From the IMG/VR virus record IMGVR_UViG_3300042554_002316, positions 1 through 37,301 of that record: a DNA stretch of 37,301 nt, one strand, 5' to 3'. Each line of letters starts with the position of its first letter. Within the stretch, counting starts at the first letter, position 1. Shown here in pieces: positions 1-6,662 of the stretch. The notes under the pieces were generated by a model, which saw only the letters and a program-made list of their open reading frames with translations, was not told the origin of the DNA and did no database searches. Source of the stretch: a virus. The position numbers and the translations under genes are program-made.

Positions 1-1
1 C

Positions 2-20
2 ATAATGACAAGTTCTATCC
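2..20 (-). other. partial attC-like site (one arm) at window edge
   Basis: Read on the minus strand, the stop codon of the first gene is followed by an inverse-core box (positions 12-19, GATAGAAC) and then an arm shared with the site at 36801-36826 (13 identical bases, 2-14). The box is the reverse complement of the core box at 376-383 that opens the same cassette, as expected for the two ends of one gene cassette. The partner arm would lie outside the window. Confidence 0.6.
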
Positions 21-21
21 A

Positions 22-345
22 CTAACGCTTCGTGCAGATGCTCACTTGCTGCGTACTCGGCGAGACGGCCAGCAAGTCGAATCCGCCATATGACGAAATC
101 CAGTGCCAGCCGAGATCGGACGCCCAAACGTCTACCTCGCATCCGTCGCTCGTCGCCTTGATGCCGCCCATAGTGTTGACCTGTGAACCGTATGGAAAAT
201 GCTTGCTGGCCGCAGGCCATTCAGACTCGGGAACGATTATGTCCCAGTCTCTCGGTCGCGGCCCGACGCCACACATAAACTTCGCAGCACCGCCTACCAC
301 CCACGCCTTGTGTTCGTTCGTCAACACGCGAACGAGCGTCGGCAT
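22..345 (-). CDS. cassette-borne minimal nucleotidyltransferase-fold protein
   Basis: About 107 aa. It carries the signature of the DNA polymerase beta-like nucleotidyltransferase fold: a GG pair near residues 18-19, then D-W-D about 14 residues later (RDWDI), then a third acidic position in VDVW. These are the family's metal-binding acids, so transfer of a nucleotide to a protein or small-molecule acceptor is a reasonable family-level inference; the substrate is unknown. A longer reading from 423 exists, but it would begin inside the attC site at 376-465, so the ATG at 345 is preferred. The purine-rich GGGAG touches that ATG directly, so the start remains uncertain. The gene is alone in its cassette. 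Confidence 0.7.
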   Translation of the reverse strand: MPTLVRVLTNEHKAWVVGGAAKFMCGVGPRPRDWDIIVPESEWPAASKHFPYGSQVNTMGGIKATSDGCEVDVWASDLGWHWISSYGGFDLLAVSPSTQQVSICTKR

Positions 346-375
346 CTCCCGAAGCGACTCGTATCGAAATGCCGG

Positions 376-465
376 GATAGAACCAAGCGATGCAACGGAC
401 GGCCCTGCTACGTCATGTGTCATGGTGAGTCCTCCGGTGGCCGCCGTTGATCTTCCGCGTTCTGT
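376..465 (-). other. attC-like recombination site 1
   Basis: On the plus strand, AAC (381-383) begins an arm whose segments 389-391, 393-398 and 400-404 pair with 439-452. G392 and A399 are left unpaired, and the second arm ends in GTT (459-461). Paired arms with extrahelical bases on one strand and AAC/GTT boxes are the defining layout of integron attC sites. The core boxes (GATAGAAC at 376-383 and GTTCTGT at 459-465) differ from each other but match the far ends of their own cassettes. The loop holds the alternative ATG at 423. Confidence 0.75.
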
Positions 466-468
466 GGA

Positions 469-825
469 CTACTTGCCGTCGCTCGGCGGGGCCGGGAGCG
501 GCATCCAGTGGGTCGGCTGGTTTACGTCGGGCATGCAGGCCAAAGGGTCATGCCATTTTCCGTTGAACAGATAGCCCTTGCCGATGTCTCGCCTACCAGC
601 CCAGCCAACCATCACCACCTCATACTCGTCCGGCAGCCGCTCCGTCACCGGAATCCAACGCGGAATCTTTTCCCACAATGCCCGCATGGCATTGTCAGTG
701 AGCGTGTCAGTCTCGTCGTATGTCCATTCCGCTCCACAGTGGTCGCAGACTCCGCTTCCGGTGTACCCAAAGTGCGGGTATGTCCCCGTGCGGCACAGTG
801 GACATTCAATCCTGTTCTCGCTCAT
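469..825 (-). CDS. cassette protein with N-terminal zinc ribbon and DUF551-like C-terminus
   Basis: 118 aa. The N-terminus has CPLC and CDHC pairs about 20 residues apart, a likely zinc ribbon. The C-terminal half (WIPVTERLPDEYEVV and then THWMPLPAPP) matches the DUF551 pattern often found in phage and mobile-element proteins; its function is unknown. The ATG at 825 lies between the preceding attC and the zinc ribbon and has GAGG 7 nt upstream. The open frame extends to 948, but that stretch is attC sequence. A cassette-specific accessory role is inferred from position only. Confidence 0.75.
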   Translation of the reverse strand: MSENRIECPLCRTGTYPHFGYTGSGVCDHCGAEWTYDETDTLTDNAMRALWEKIPRWIPVTERLPDEYEVVMVGWAGRRDIGKGYLFNGKWHDPLACMPDVNQPTHWMPLPAPPSDGK

Positions 826-855
826 GTTGTGTCCTCGTCGTCCCACTCTACGCTC

Positions 856-911
856 ACAGAACCAGCGGATGAAGCGGACGGCGAAGCCGCCGCTTATCCT
901 GCGTGTTATGC
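856..911 (-). other. attC-like recombination site 2 (short, tight loop)
   Basis: The plus-strand arm 867-882 pairs with 886-899 across a 3-nt loop; G871 and A878 are the only unpaired bases. Boxes are ACAGAAC (856-862) and GTTATGC (905-911). This is the cleanest example in the window because the hairpin is compact. Its G and A bulges sit 11 and 18 nt after the first A of the AAC box, exactly as in sites 1 and 3. Confidence 0.8.
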
Positions 912-1118
912 GTCCTTCTTCGGCCATGGCATCAAGTCGCCCGCCCACAGCGAATGCTCAAACTCCTTGCCGCGTCCGTTCCTCTTTCCGAATCGCACCA
1001 CAAACTTGCAACGGAGGCGGCCCGCAGGAAGCCACTTGCGAACGACAACCCCGTCCCTGTCCTTGAACTTCTTGTCCAGCGGCGACAGGAAGTGATCTGG
1101 GTCTTTAACGCGAACCAT
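906..1118 (-). CDS. small basic cassette protein, SH3/KOW-like
   Basis: 70 aa, beginning MVRVKDPDHF and ending in a WAGDLMPW segment. Alternating hydrophobic/charged strands (VRVKDPDHF, DGVVVRKWL, RCKFVVRFG) suggest a small beta-barrel similar to phage and cassette SH3/KOW-like proteins; I cannot name a family. The ATG at 1118 has GAGGGAG just upstream and lies outside the preceding attC. A reading from 1208 would start inside that attC's loop. The 3' end overlaps the core box of site 2. Confidence 0.6.
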   Translation of the reverse strand: MVRVKDPDHFLSPLDKKFKDRDGVVVRKWLPAGRLRCKFVVRFGKRNGRGKEFEHSLWAGDLMPWPKKDA

Positions 1119-1146
1119 GTCTCCCTCAATCGGCTCCCACTCGCCC

Positions 1147-1236
1147 GCATAACCAGCGGATGCAGGAGACATCGCCTTGTCGTCCTGCGGTTTCGTTTCG
1201 TCTCTCATGCGATGCTCCTGATCCTGCGTGTTCTGT
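1147..1236 (-). other. attC-like recombination site 3 (large terminal loop)
   Basis: The plus-strand arm 1158-1175 (GGAT, G1162, CAGGAG, A1169, CATCGC) pairs with 1209-1224, leaving G1162 and A1169 unpaired. The loop is 33 nt. Core boxes are GCATAAC (1147-1153) and GTTCTGT (1230-1236). GCATAAC is complementary to GTTATGC at 905-911, the other end of the same cassette. Confidence 0.8.
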
Positions 1237-1238
1237 TT

Positions 1239-1547
1239 TCACCGATACATGCGATTCACACCGGCCTGAACGGTGGCCGGCCATTCGCACTCGTCGCCGA
1301 TGTATCCGATTTCTTCCAAGTCCGCGACGTCGTCACTGTCGTGATACGCTGTCGCCTCGATATAGCAATGGGCGACACCTCCGGAAACACTCCACCCTTT
1401 GATCTCGCCCTCCATCTCGCCCTCCGTCCATTTTCGAGGAGTTGGAAGGTCTACGGTCGTTCCGATTGGCATGAGAAACGGCATGTCTACTTGCACCCAT
1501 CTCGTTGCGAGCCCGTACACAAGTCCGTCTGCCCTTTTTTCAGTCAT
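1239..1547 (-). CDS. hypothetical cassette protein
   Basis: 102 aa from the ATG at 1547, acidic toward the C-terminus, with no recognised motif. Upstream in-frame ATGs at 1607 and 1634 give up to 131 aa, but they run back through attC site 4, whose core box is at 1564-1570, so the later start fits the cassette layout better. The stop codon directly abuts attC site 3, typical of a single-gene cassette. Function unknown. Confidence 0.6.
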   Translation of the reverse strand: MTEKRADGLVYGLATRWVQVDMPFLMPIGTTVDLPTPRKWTEGEMEGEIKGWSVSGGVAHCYIEATAYHDSDDVADLEEIGYIGDECEWPATVQAGVNRMYR

Positions 1548-1563
1548 GACAACGCGACACCAA

Positions 1564-1648
1564 ACAGAACCAAGCATTCGAACAGACCCGGCATCTTCCT
1601 GTGTCATATCAACGTCCTTTCTCGGGCTGCTCAATGCAGCCGTTCTTC
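1564..1648 (-). other. attC-like recombination site 4
   Basis: Plus-strand arms 1576-1590 and 1623-1635 pair (ATT/AAT, GAACAG/CTGCTC with one mismatch that is T-G on the minus strand, CCCG/CGGG). C1579 and A1586 fall at the same unpaired offsets as in sites 1-3. Boxes are ACAGAAC (1564-1570), matching the far end of the neighbouring cassette, and GTTCTTC (1642-1648). This is the last complete site before the prophage. Confidence 0.65.
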
Positions 1649-1655
1649 GATCCCG

Positions 1656-1973
1656 TCACCTGTCCGCCATTCGGATGGTATGCGCGGCCATCTGCTCGGG
1701 GTCGATCCTGCCGAAGTAGATCACGAACACGATGTTGGCGTCAGCCCCGTGTCGTTCCTGCAGAATCGCGCCCAGTTGCGTGAGCATCCGCCCCGCGGAG
1801 AACGTGAACCGCGAGAACGCCACCCGTAGGAACGTGGTCGGCGGGTCGGCCGTCTCGAACTGATCGAAAAACACCTGGGCCGGTGCGTGCTTGAAGCCGG
1901 CGGGCCGGTACAGCGAGTCGCACGCGTCTCGAATCTGTTCGGCAGTGAGCCCGGCCAGCATCGGCGCCTCCAT
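1656..1973 (-). CDS. hypothetical protein at cassette/prophage junction
   Basis: 105 aa, starting MEAPMLAGLTAEQ at the ATG at 1973 with GGAAACAG upstream. No recognised domain; it looks like a compact alpha/beta protein with a helical start. Its stop lies 7 nt before the inverse-core box of attC site 4, which suggests a cassette gene. It also stands back-to-back with the phage early promoter, the usual place for a phage regulator or moron. I cannot decide between the two. A longer frame to 2174 would run through the promoter region and is not preferred. Confidence 0.6.
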   Translation of the reverse strand: MEAPMLAGLTAEQIRDACDSLYRPAGFKHAPAQVFFDQFETADPPTTFLRVAFSRFTFSAGRMLTQLGAILQERHGADANIVFVIYFGRIDPEQMAAHTIRMADR

Positions 1974-1995
1974 GCTGTTTCCGCGGGATTCTAGC

Positions 1996-2018
1996 GGTTT
2001 TCCGGAAAACCGGAAAAC
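1996..2018. promoter_or_regulatory. 16-bp perfect palindrome plus half repeat (operator candidate)
   Basis: GGTTTTCCGGAAAACC at 1996-2011 is a perfect palindrome followed at once by GGAAAAC (2012-2018). It sits between the divergent gene at 1656-1973 and the early promoter, where a phage repressor would bind. A similar string, GAAAACCCGGAAAA, lies at 36372-36385 upstream of the Cro/CI-like gene. Confidence 0.6.
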
Positions 2019-2022
2019 ACTC

Positions 2023-2051
2023 TTGACGTCCTGTACGCACAACCGTACAAC
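2023..2051 (+). promoter_or_regulatory. early promoter with internal operator dyad
   Basis: TTGACG (2023-2028) and TACAAC (2046-2051) are separated by 17 bp, a good vegetative-sigma spacing. Between and over the -10 lies the inverted repeat TGTACG (2032-2037) / CGTACA (2044-2049), so a dimeric regulator bound there would block RNA polymerase. It would drive the leftmost early operon. Confidence 0.65.
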
Positions 2052-2185
2052 CTCCCCCCGTGACGCCCATGTGGGCGACACCGCGACGCCCAGCGATCGC
2101 GAAAAGGATTCTGAAAGGCGAGGGACTGCCACGATGACCGCACGCAGGATCACCGGCGTGGCGTCCCGCATCACGGGAGCCAGCC

Positions 2186-2854
2186 ATGCGAAACCGAATC
2201 GCGGACTTTCTCACCAGATTCGAGGACGGGCCGCACGACGATCCGCAACTCGACGAACGGGCGGCAACGGAGTTTGCCCGATGGACGCCGCAGCAGCGGC
2301 GACTCCGCAGACTGTTCGCACGGATGCAGCGACGGAGGATCCGCCGATGGCTGCGGATGCAGTCGGCACCGGTCGCCATGGAGGGCGCCCGGGATGCTGA
2401 CGTTGCGACGGAAACTCGGCGAGCGGATCGTCGTGATACCGCCGGACTCGGGGCCGGTGGTCGTCACAGTCGTGGACATCGACCCGCGGAGCGGCCGTGT
2501 GTGGCTGGGATTCGAGGCCGATGCGGATACGACGATTCTGCGCGAGGAGGTCCGCAAGCGGATGCTGGCGGAGCATCATCCGCCGACGGCCAAGTAGGCC
2601 CGATTGCCGCGGCCTACCACGACCGCCATCCCGGGGACGCTGAGGCAGACGCGGCAATCGCCGCCATGCGGGACGAATCGTTCCTGCGGCGTGGCGACGT
2701 TGTCGTAGTCTCCGATCCGTCTCGTGGATTCGACCGGCAGTCCGCTCGGGTCGTCAACGCCCTGCCGGCCCGGCAACTGGTCGTCGAAACGCTGTCCGGA
2801 CTAGAGCTGGTGATCGCCGAAGGCGACGTAATCGCGTGGGAGTGCCAGCCATGA
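2186..2854 (+). CDS. ORF overlapping csrA; early phage protein(s), boundaries uncertain
   Basis: One open frame of 222 codons with no internal stop. Residues 1-60 are charged and arginine-rich. The middle (about 70-137) coincides with csrA in another frame and looks like a shadow. The last 62 residues, from the internal ATG at 2666 (MRDESFLRRGDVVVV), look like a genuine small SH3/KOW-type protein. Either this is one protein fully containing csrA in another frame, or a separate gene starts at 2666, in which case the upstream reading has no stop of its own. The end overlaps the next start (ATGA). Confidence 0.4.
   Translation: MRNRIADFLTRFEDGPHDDPQLDERAATEFARWTPQQRRLRRLFARMQRRRIRRWLRMQSAPVAMEGARDADVATETRRADRRDTAGLGAGGRHSRGHRPAERPCVAGIRGRCGYDDSARGGPQADAGGASSADGQVGPIAAAYHDRHPGDAEADAAIAAMRDESFLRRGDVVVVSDPSRGFDRQSARVVNALPARQLVVETLSGLELVIAEGDVIAWECQP
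2394..2597 (+). CDS. csrA: phage-encoded carbon storage regulator CsrA
   Basis: 67 aa. It starts MLTLRRKLGERIVV, the hallmark N-terminal strand and R/K-rich RNA-binding surface of CsrA/RsmA. Next come a short insertion, VTVVDID, RVWLGFEA (the strand equivalent to VRIGV in other CsrA proteins) and LREEVRKRM, equivalent to the conserved REEI helix. Family members bind GGA motifs in mRNA leaders as homodimers and block or stabilise translation. Here it sits among the first early genes, so it may redirect host translation or tune phage mRNAs; this is inference. The PPDSG insertion between strands 1 and 2 lengthens the protein slightly. Confidence 0.85.
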   Translation: MLTLRRKLGERIVVIPPDSGPVVVTVVDIDPRSGRVWLGFEADADTTILREEVRKRMLAEHHPPTAK

Positions 2855-3066
2855 GCACACGCCGCGCGCGGCCGCCGATCCGCCCGAAAGTCGGCCCGCT
2901 TGTCGAAGCCGACATCCTGCGGCTTGTGCGGTCCGTCGAAAGTCTGTTTGCCACGGAATCGAATGTGTCGGCGTGCACGTATCGGCAAGACCCGATTGTG
3001 CGAACGCTGCTAAAGCAAGCCGCTGAACGTGTCGGAGACCTGTTCCGCACGAGGGCCGAGGAATGA
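2851..3066 (+). CDS. small early phage protein, unknown function
   Basis: 71 aa beginning MSTRRARPPIRPK. The ATG overlaps the previous stop by 4 nt (ATGA). A basic N-terminus is followed by two predicted helices (EADILRLVRSVESLF; DPIVRTLLKQAAERVGDLF). No family recognised. The tight overlap on both sides indicates translational coupling within the early operon. Confidence 0.65.
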   Translation: MSTRRARPPIRPKVGPLVEADILRLVRSVESLFATESNVSACTYRQDPIVRTLLKQAAERVGDLFRTRAEE

Positions 3067-3182
3067 TCGCAGTCGGATGGTTTGTCGTCGGCTTTGCGGC
3101 CGGCGTGGTGGTTGTCTCCGTCGCGGTGGTCGCGGCGGTGTGGTTTGCGTACCTGTCAGCCGGAAAGGGATGCGATGACTGA
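3063..3182 (+). CDS. very small single-span membrane protein
   Basis: 39 aa. Residues 2-31 form one long hydrophobic segment rich in Val, Ala and Gly, so it should be an inner-membrane peptide with a short polar tail ending GKGCDD. Start and stop overlap both neighbours (ATGA at 3063; the next ATG at 3175 lies inside it). Function unknown; small membrane peptides in early operons are sometimes exclusion or signalling factors. Confidence 0.55.
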   Translation: MIAVGWFVVGFAAGVVVVSVAVVAAVWFAYLSAGKGCDD

Positions 3183-4008
3183 GACGACGACGATGACGAC
3201 CAGGGAGCCGGCCAAGCGGTCGGTGTTGATGACGATCGCGGCGCGGTACGGGATGGAACCGGCCGCATTCGAGGCCACGGTTCGCGGTACATGCGGCCTC
3301 GCCGGTGCGACACGCGAGGAGTTTGCCGCGTTCGTGCTTGTCGCCAACGAGTACCGGCTCAACCCGCTGACCAGAGAAATCTATGCGTTTCCAAAAAAGG
3401 GTGGCGGCATTCAACCAATCGTGTCTGTCGACGGATGGCTGAACCTTGCAAACAGCCACCCGCAGTTCGACGGGCTGGAAGTCGAGTTCGAGCACGACGC
3501 CGCCGGGAAGCTCGTCTCGGCGACGGCCCGCGTTCACCGGAAGGACCGGAGCCACCCGATCGTCGTGACGGAGTATCTGGCGGAATGCGTCCGATCGACC
3601 GACCCGTGGAAGATGGCCCATCGGATGCTCCGCCACAAGGCGGCAATCCAGGGCATTCGCTACGCGTTCGGCTTCTCCGGAATCATGGAGCCGGACGAGG
3701 CCGAATCCATCGCGGTGCGCGAGCCGGCCACGCCGGAACCCCGCGCCGTGCAGCAACTGCCGCCGCTGTCGGAGGCGGAGTACCAGCGGCTCCTGCCATC
3801 GTGGCGAACGGCGGTTGAGTCGGGCCGGAAGTCGGCGACCGACGTTCTCGGGATGATGCAGACGAAATGGGCGATCACGGACGGGCAGGCCGACGCCATT
3901 CTCGCGCTCGGGGCCACGGTCGCACCGGATGGGGAAATCGTTGACGCGGTGCCGGCCACCGTCGGCGACGCGTGGGAACCGCCGGTCGAGACGGAAGGGG
4001 GTAACTGA
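3175..4008 (+). CDS. recT: RecT/Bet-family single-strand annealing recombinase
   Basis: 277 aa. The core (residues about 45-175) has the RecT/Bet pattern: FVLVANEYRLNPLTREIYAF, then GGGIQPIVSVDGW, and a C-terminal basic stretch WKMAHRMLRHKAAIQGIRYAFG. Such proteins coat single strands left by a 5'-3' exonuclease and anneal complementary DNA in phage homologous recombination. The next gene is the YqaJ-type exonuclease, its usual partner. The ATG at 3175 is chosen because it overlaps the small membrane-protein gene and precedes a polar MTETTTMTTREP leader; the upstream in-frame extension overlaps that gene. Confidence 0.9.
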   Translation: MTETTTMTTREPAKRSVLMTIAARYGMEPAAFEATVRGTCGLAGATREEFAAFVLVANEYRLNPLTREIYAFPKKGGGIQPIVSVDGWLNLANSHPQFDGLEVEFEHDAAGKLVSATARVHRKDRSHPIVVTEYLAECVRSTDPWKMAHRMLRHKAAIQGIRYAFGFSGIMEPDEAESIAVREPATPEPRAVQQLPPLSEAEYQRLLPSWRTAVESGRKSATDVLGMMQTKWAITDGQADAILALGATVAPDGEIVDAVPATVGDAWEPPVETEGGN

Positions 4009-4010
4009 CC

Positions 4011-5759
4011 ATGGAAACCGTGACACTGGCCCAGGGCTCCCCGGAATGGCTGGCCCACCGGGCGAAGCATTTCAACGCGTCCGACGCCCCGGCGATGCTC
4101 GGGGTGTCGCCGCACAAAACCCGCCGGCAACTGCTCGCGGAGGTGCGGACCGGGATCACGCCCGAAGTCGATTCCGCCACGCAACGGCGGTTCAACAACG
4201 GCCACCGGCTGGAGGCCCTCGCCCGGCCGCTGGCCGAAACGATGGTCGGGGAACCGCTCTACCCGGTGACTGGGACCAACGGCCGCTACTCCGCGAGTTT
4301 CGACGGCCTTACGCTGGGGGGAGAGACGGCGTTCGAGCACAAGGCATTGAACGCGGAGTTGCGGGCCACGCTGACGACAGAATGCGCCGACATCCCGCTG
4401 CACTACCGGGCACAGGTCGAGCACCAACTGTTGGTGAGCGGTGCCACCCGGTGCCTGTTCATGGCAAGCGACTTCGACGCCTCGGGGGCGCTCGTCGAGG
4501 AGCATCATCGGTGGATCGAATCTGACCCTGTGCTCCGCAAGCGGATCGTGGACGGGTGGGAGCGGTTCGCGGCCGACCTGGAGCACTTCGAGCCGGCCCC
4601 GGCCACGCCCGCGGCCCCGGTAGGGGAAGCCCCGGAAACCCTGCCAGCCCTGCGGATCGACGTTGAAGGGCGCGTGATCGCGTCGAATCTGATCGCGTTC
4701 CGGGAGACGGCCATTGCCGCGATCCGGACCGTAAACCGCGAACTGACGACCGACCAGCACTTCGCGGACGCCGAACTGTCGGTGAAGTGGTGCCGGGAAG
4801 TCGAAACCCGGATCGAGGCCGCAAAAATACACGCGCTTTCGCAGACGGCCAGCATCGACGAACTCTTCCAGACGCTGGACGACATCGCCGCCGAGTCCCG
4901 TCGGGTGCGGCTCGACCTGGAGCGGCTCGTCAAGGCCCGGAAAGACGAAATCCGGGCCCGGATCGTGCTCGACGCCCAGCGGGCGCTCGCGAAGCACATG
5001 ACCCAACTGGCCGCCGAAACGGAACCCCACGCGCTGCCGCCGGTGGCGGCGGACTTCGCGGGCGCAATCAAGGGAAAGCGGTCGCTGGCCGCCATGCACG
5101 ACGCCGTCGACGCCGCCCTCGCCGCGGCCAAGATCGCGGCCGACGCCGCGGCCCGGGTCGTGCGGACGAATGCGGCACTCCTGCGGGAGCGTGCAGCCGG
5201 CCGGGACTTCCTGTTCCACGACGCCAACCAGTACGTCGGGCGGCAGCCGGCGGAATTCGCCGAGTGGGTCGAAATGCGGATCGAGCGGCACCGGCTCGCG
5301 GAAGAAAGCCGCATTGCCCGGGAGCGAGCGGCGATTGAGGCCGCCAGCCAACGGCTGGCCGAATCCGCGGCAGCGGCTGCGACGCTCCACGCCCCGACGC
5401 CGGTGCCCGCCACCACCGACGGCTACGCGTACACATCGGCCCGCGCCGATCACCCCGCGTTCGCGCCTCCAACGGCCGGGCCGGGGGCGCCGGCGGCGAC
5501 TCGAGACGAAACAGACCAGGGCGCCGCCCTTTCGCTTGGCGACATAAACGCCCGGCTCGGGATCACCATGTCGGCCGCGTTCGTGGCGCACACCCTCGGC
5601 ATCACGCCGGCCGGGAAGGCGCGGCGGGCGCTTCTGTTCACCGAACGGCAGTTCGCCGCCGTCTGCCAAATGTTGATCGCGCACGCGGAGGCCGTCCGGA
5701 TGCGGCACTCCGAAGGGACCGGAACCCACCGAATCGGAGGGACGAATGGCAACCGTTGA
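4011..5759 (+). CDS. YqaJ-type phage exonuclease with long C-terminal extension
   Basis: 582 aa. Residues 1-190 are a YqaJ/lambda-exonuclease nuclease domain: QGSPEWLAHR start, SDAPAMLG, E68 in NGHRLEALA, D98 in FDG, the E109-H-K111 (ExK) pair, and an AQVEHQL glutamine motif. These residues bind the two metals that degrade the 5' strand. Residues about 205-480 are largely helical and coiled-coil, similar in character to DUF1351, and residues about 505-575 form a helical domain (GDINARLGITMSAAF). Stand-alone YqaJ exonucleases are about 200-330 aa, so the extension is unusual. It pairs with the RecT-like gene 2 nt upstream. Confidence 0.85.
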   Translation: METVTLAQGSPEWLAHRAKHFNASDAPAMLGVSPHKTRRQLLAEVRTGITPEVDSATQRRFNNGHRLEALARPLAETMVGEPLYPVTGTNGRYSASFDGLTLGGETAFEHKALNAELRATLTTECADIPLHYRAQVEHQLLVSGATRCLFMASDFDASGALVEEHHRWIESDPVLRKRIVDGWERFAADLEHFEPAPATPAAPVGEAPETLPALRIDVEGRVIASNLIAFRETAIAAIRTVNRELTTDQHFADAELSVKWCREVETRIEAAKIHALSQTASIDELFQTLDDIAAESRRVRLDLERLVKARKDEIRARIVLDAQRALAKHMTQLAAETEPHALPPVAADFAGAIKGKRSLAAMHDAVDAALAAAKIAADAAARVVRTNAALLRERAAGRDFLFHDANQYVGRQPAEFAEWVEMRIERHRLAEESRIARERAAIEAASQRLAESAAAAATLHAPTPVPATTDGYAYTSARADHPAFAPPTAGPGAPAATRDETDQGAALSLGDINARLGITMSAAFVAHTLGITPAGKARRALLFTERQFAAVCQMLIAHAEAVRMRHSEGTGTHRIGGTNGNR

Positions 5760-6240
5760 CCACGCCACGCAATCAGACATGTCGGACATCGAGCGGCGAT
5801 TTTGCCGGGAGGTGCGCGACCTGGAGCGGAAATGCGAAGTTCTGGAGGCCGAGCACGAGGTGGCCAAGGCCCAAGCGTCGATCGCAAAAAAGAAACTCGA
5901 CGAGGCCGTCGCGTCGCTGCGGGCAACGATCCGCCGCGGGCCGAGCACCCAGACGGAACTCCTGTTCGCGTCGGAGGGGTGGGGAAAAACGCCGATCGAG
6001 CACGCATTGACGCTGTCGGGGAAGCAACTGGAGATCCTCCGCGAAGCCGAGGTCGCGACCGTTGACGACTTTGAGGCATTGCGGGCCGGGAAAATCCAGG
6101 GCTACCCGCGCGGCCTTCTCGACCTTCCTCGCGTCGGTCAGGCGACGGTCGACAAATGGGAAGACGAAATCCTCGACTGGATCGGCCGGAAGGAGCAGGA
6201 ATCCAACACCGTGGCGAATGAAACCGACGGTGACGAATGA
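5746..6240 (+). CDS. coiled-coil protein with helix-hairpin-helix-like C-terminus
   Basis: 164 aa. Residues 12-65 form a charged coiled coil. Residues about 85-150 contain LSGKQLEILREAEVATVDDF and then GLLDLPRVGQATVDKW, which resemble paired helix-hairpin-helix motifs that contact DNA backbone. It starts 14 nt inside the exonuclease gene with GGAGGG upstream. A DNA-binding accessory role in phage recombination or replication is plausible but unproven. Confidence 0.7.
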   Translation: MATVDHATQSDMSDIERRFCREVRDLERKCEVLEAEHEVAKAQASIAKKKLDEAVASLRATIRRGPSTQTELLFASEGWGKTPIEHALTLSGKQLEILREAEVATVDDFEALRAGKIQGYPRGLLDLPRVGQATVDKWEDEILDWIGRKEQESNTVANETDGDE

Positions 6241-6509
6241 GACGCCTACTGATCCGCTACCTGTTCGGAATCGACATCGTCGAATCACTGGAAACGATGG
6301 AGGCAGAGCGCGACGCGGCCCGGGACGTCGCTGACGACCTGAGGCGCGATTACGACTGCATGCGGAAACTGTTCGAGACGACACGGAAGCTCCTCCACAC
6401 GCTCCGGGACGTCAACCGGGAGTTGGATGAGCGGAACACCTATCTGGAATCGCTCCACGGCATGACGCCGGGCGAGCGATTGGAACGGGCGAGCGAAGGG
6501 GGGCTGTAA
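6237..6509 (+). CDS. small coiled-coil protein
   Basis: 90 aa, beginning with a hydrophobic/basic patch (MRRLLIRYLFGIDIV) followed by an almost continuous charged helix (residues 17-70) likely to form a coiled coil. ATGA overlap with the upstream gene indicates coupling. No family recognised. Confidence 0.65.
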   Translation: MRRLLIRYLFGIDIVESLETMEAERDAARDVADDLRRDYDCMRKLFETTRKLLHTLRDVNRELDERNTYLESLHGMTPGERLERASEGGL

Positions 6510-6512
6510 CGC

Positions 6513-6662
6513 ATGCCAGCACGAAACATTGTGGACGTTCAGCGCGTCAAAGAGCTTCTCGCCAAAGGGCTCACGCAAACGCAGGTCTGCCTGCGGCTCG
6601 GGATTGCGAAGTCTGCCGTTTCGCGGATCGCGAGCGGTACGGATCGGAGGGCTGGAAAATGA
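6513..6662 (+). CDS. very small helix-turn-helix protein
   Basis: 49 aa. Residues about 10-40 (VKELLAKGLTQTQVCLRLGI, then AKSAVSRIASG) fit a compact HTH of the resolvase/Cro type with an S/T-x-x-x-x-I recognition helix. It starts 3 nt after the preceding stop and overlaps the next gene by 4 nt. It could bind the nearby iterons or an early operator; no direct evidence. Confidence 0.65.
   Translation: MPARNIVDVQRVKELLAKGLTQTQVCLRLGIAKSAVSRIASGTDRRAGK

Noticed and set aside
903-1829. 308-codon plus-strand frame over the cassettes
   Set aside because: Crosses three attC-like sites and opposes the cassette genes; no domain.
2134-2400. Frame starting MTARRITGV and ending at the csrA start
   Set aside because: Low-complexity continuation and no motif; start-to-start coupling with csrA (ATGCTGA) is suggestive but coding signal is better in the neighbouring frame.
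3660-5948. 762-codon open frame on the minus strand opposite recT, exonuclease and next gene
   Set aside because: Arg/Pro/Gly-rich translation without motifs; it mirrors well-supported genes and arises from high GC content.
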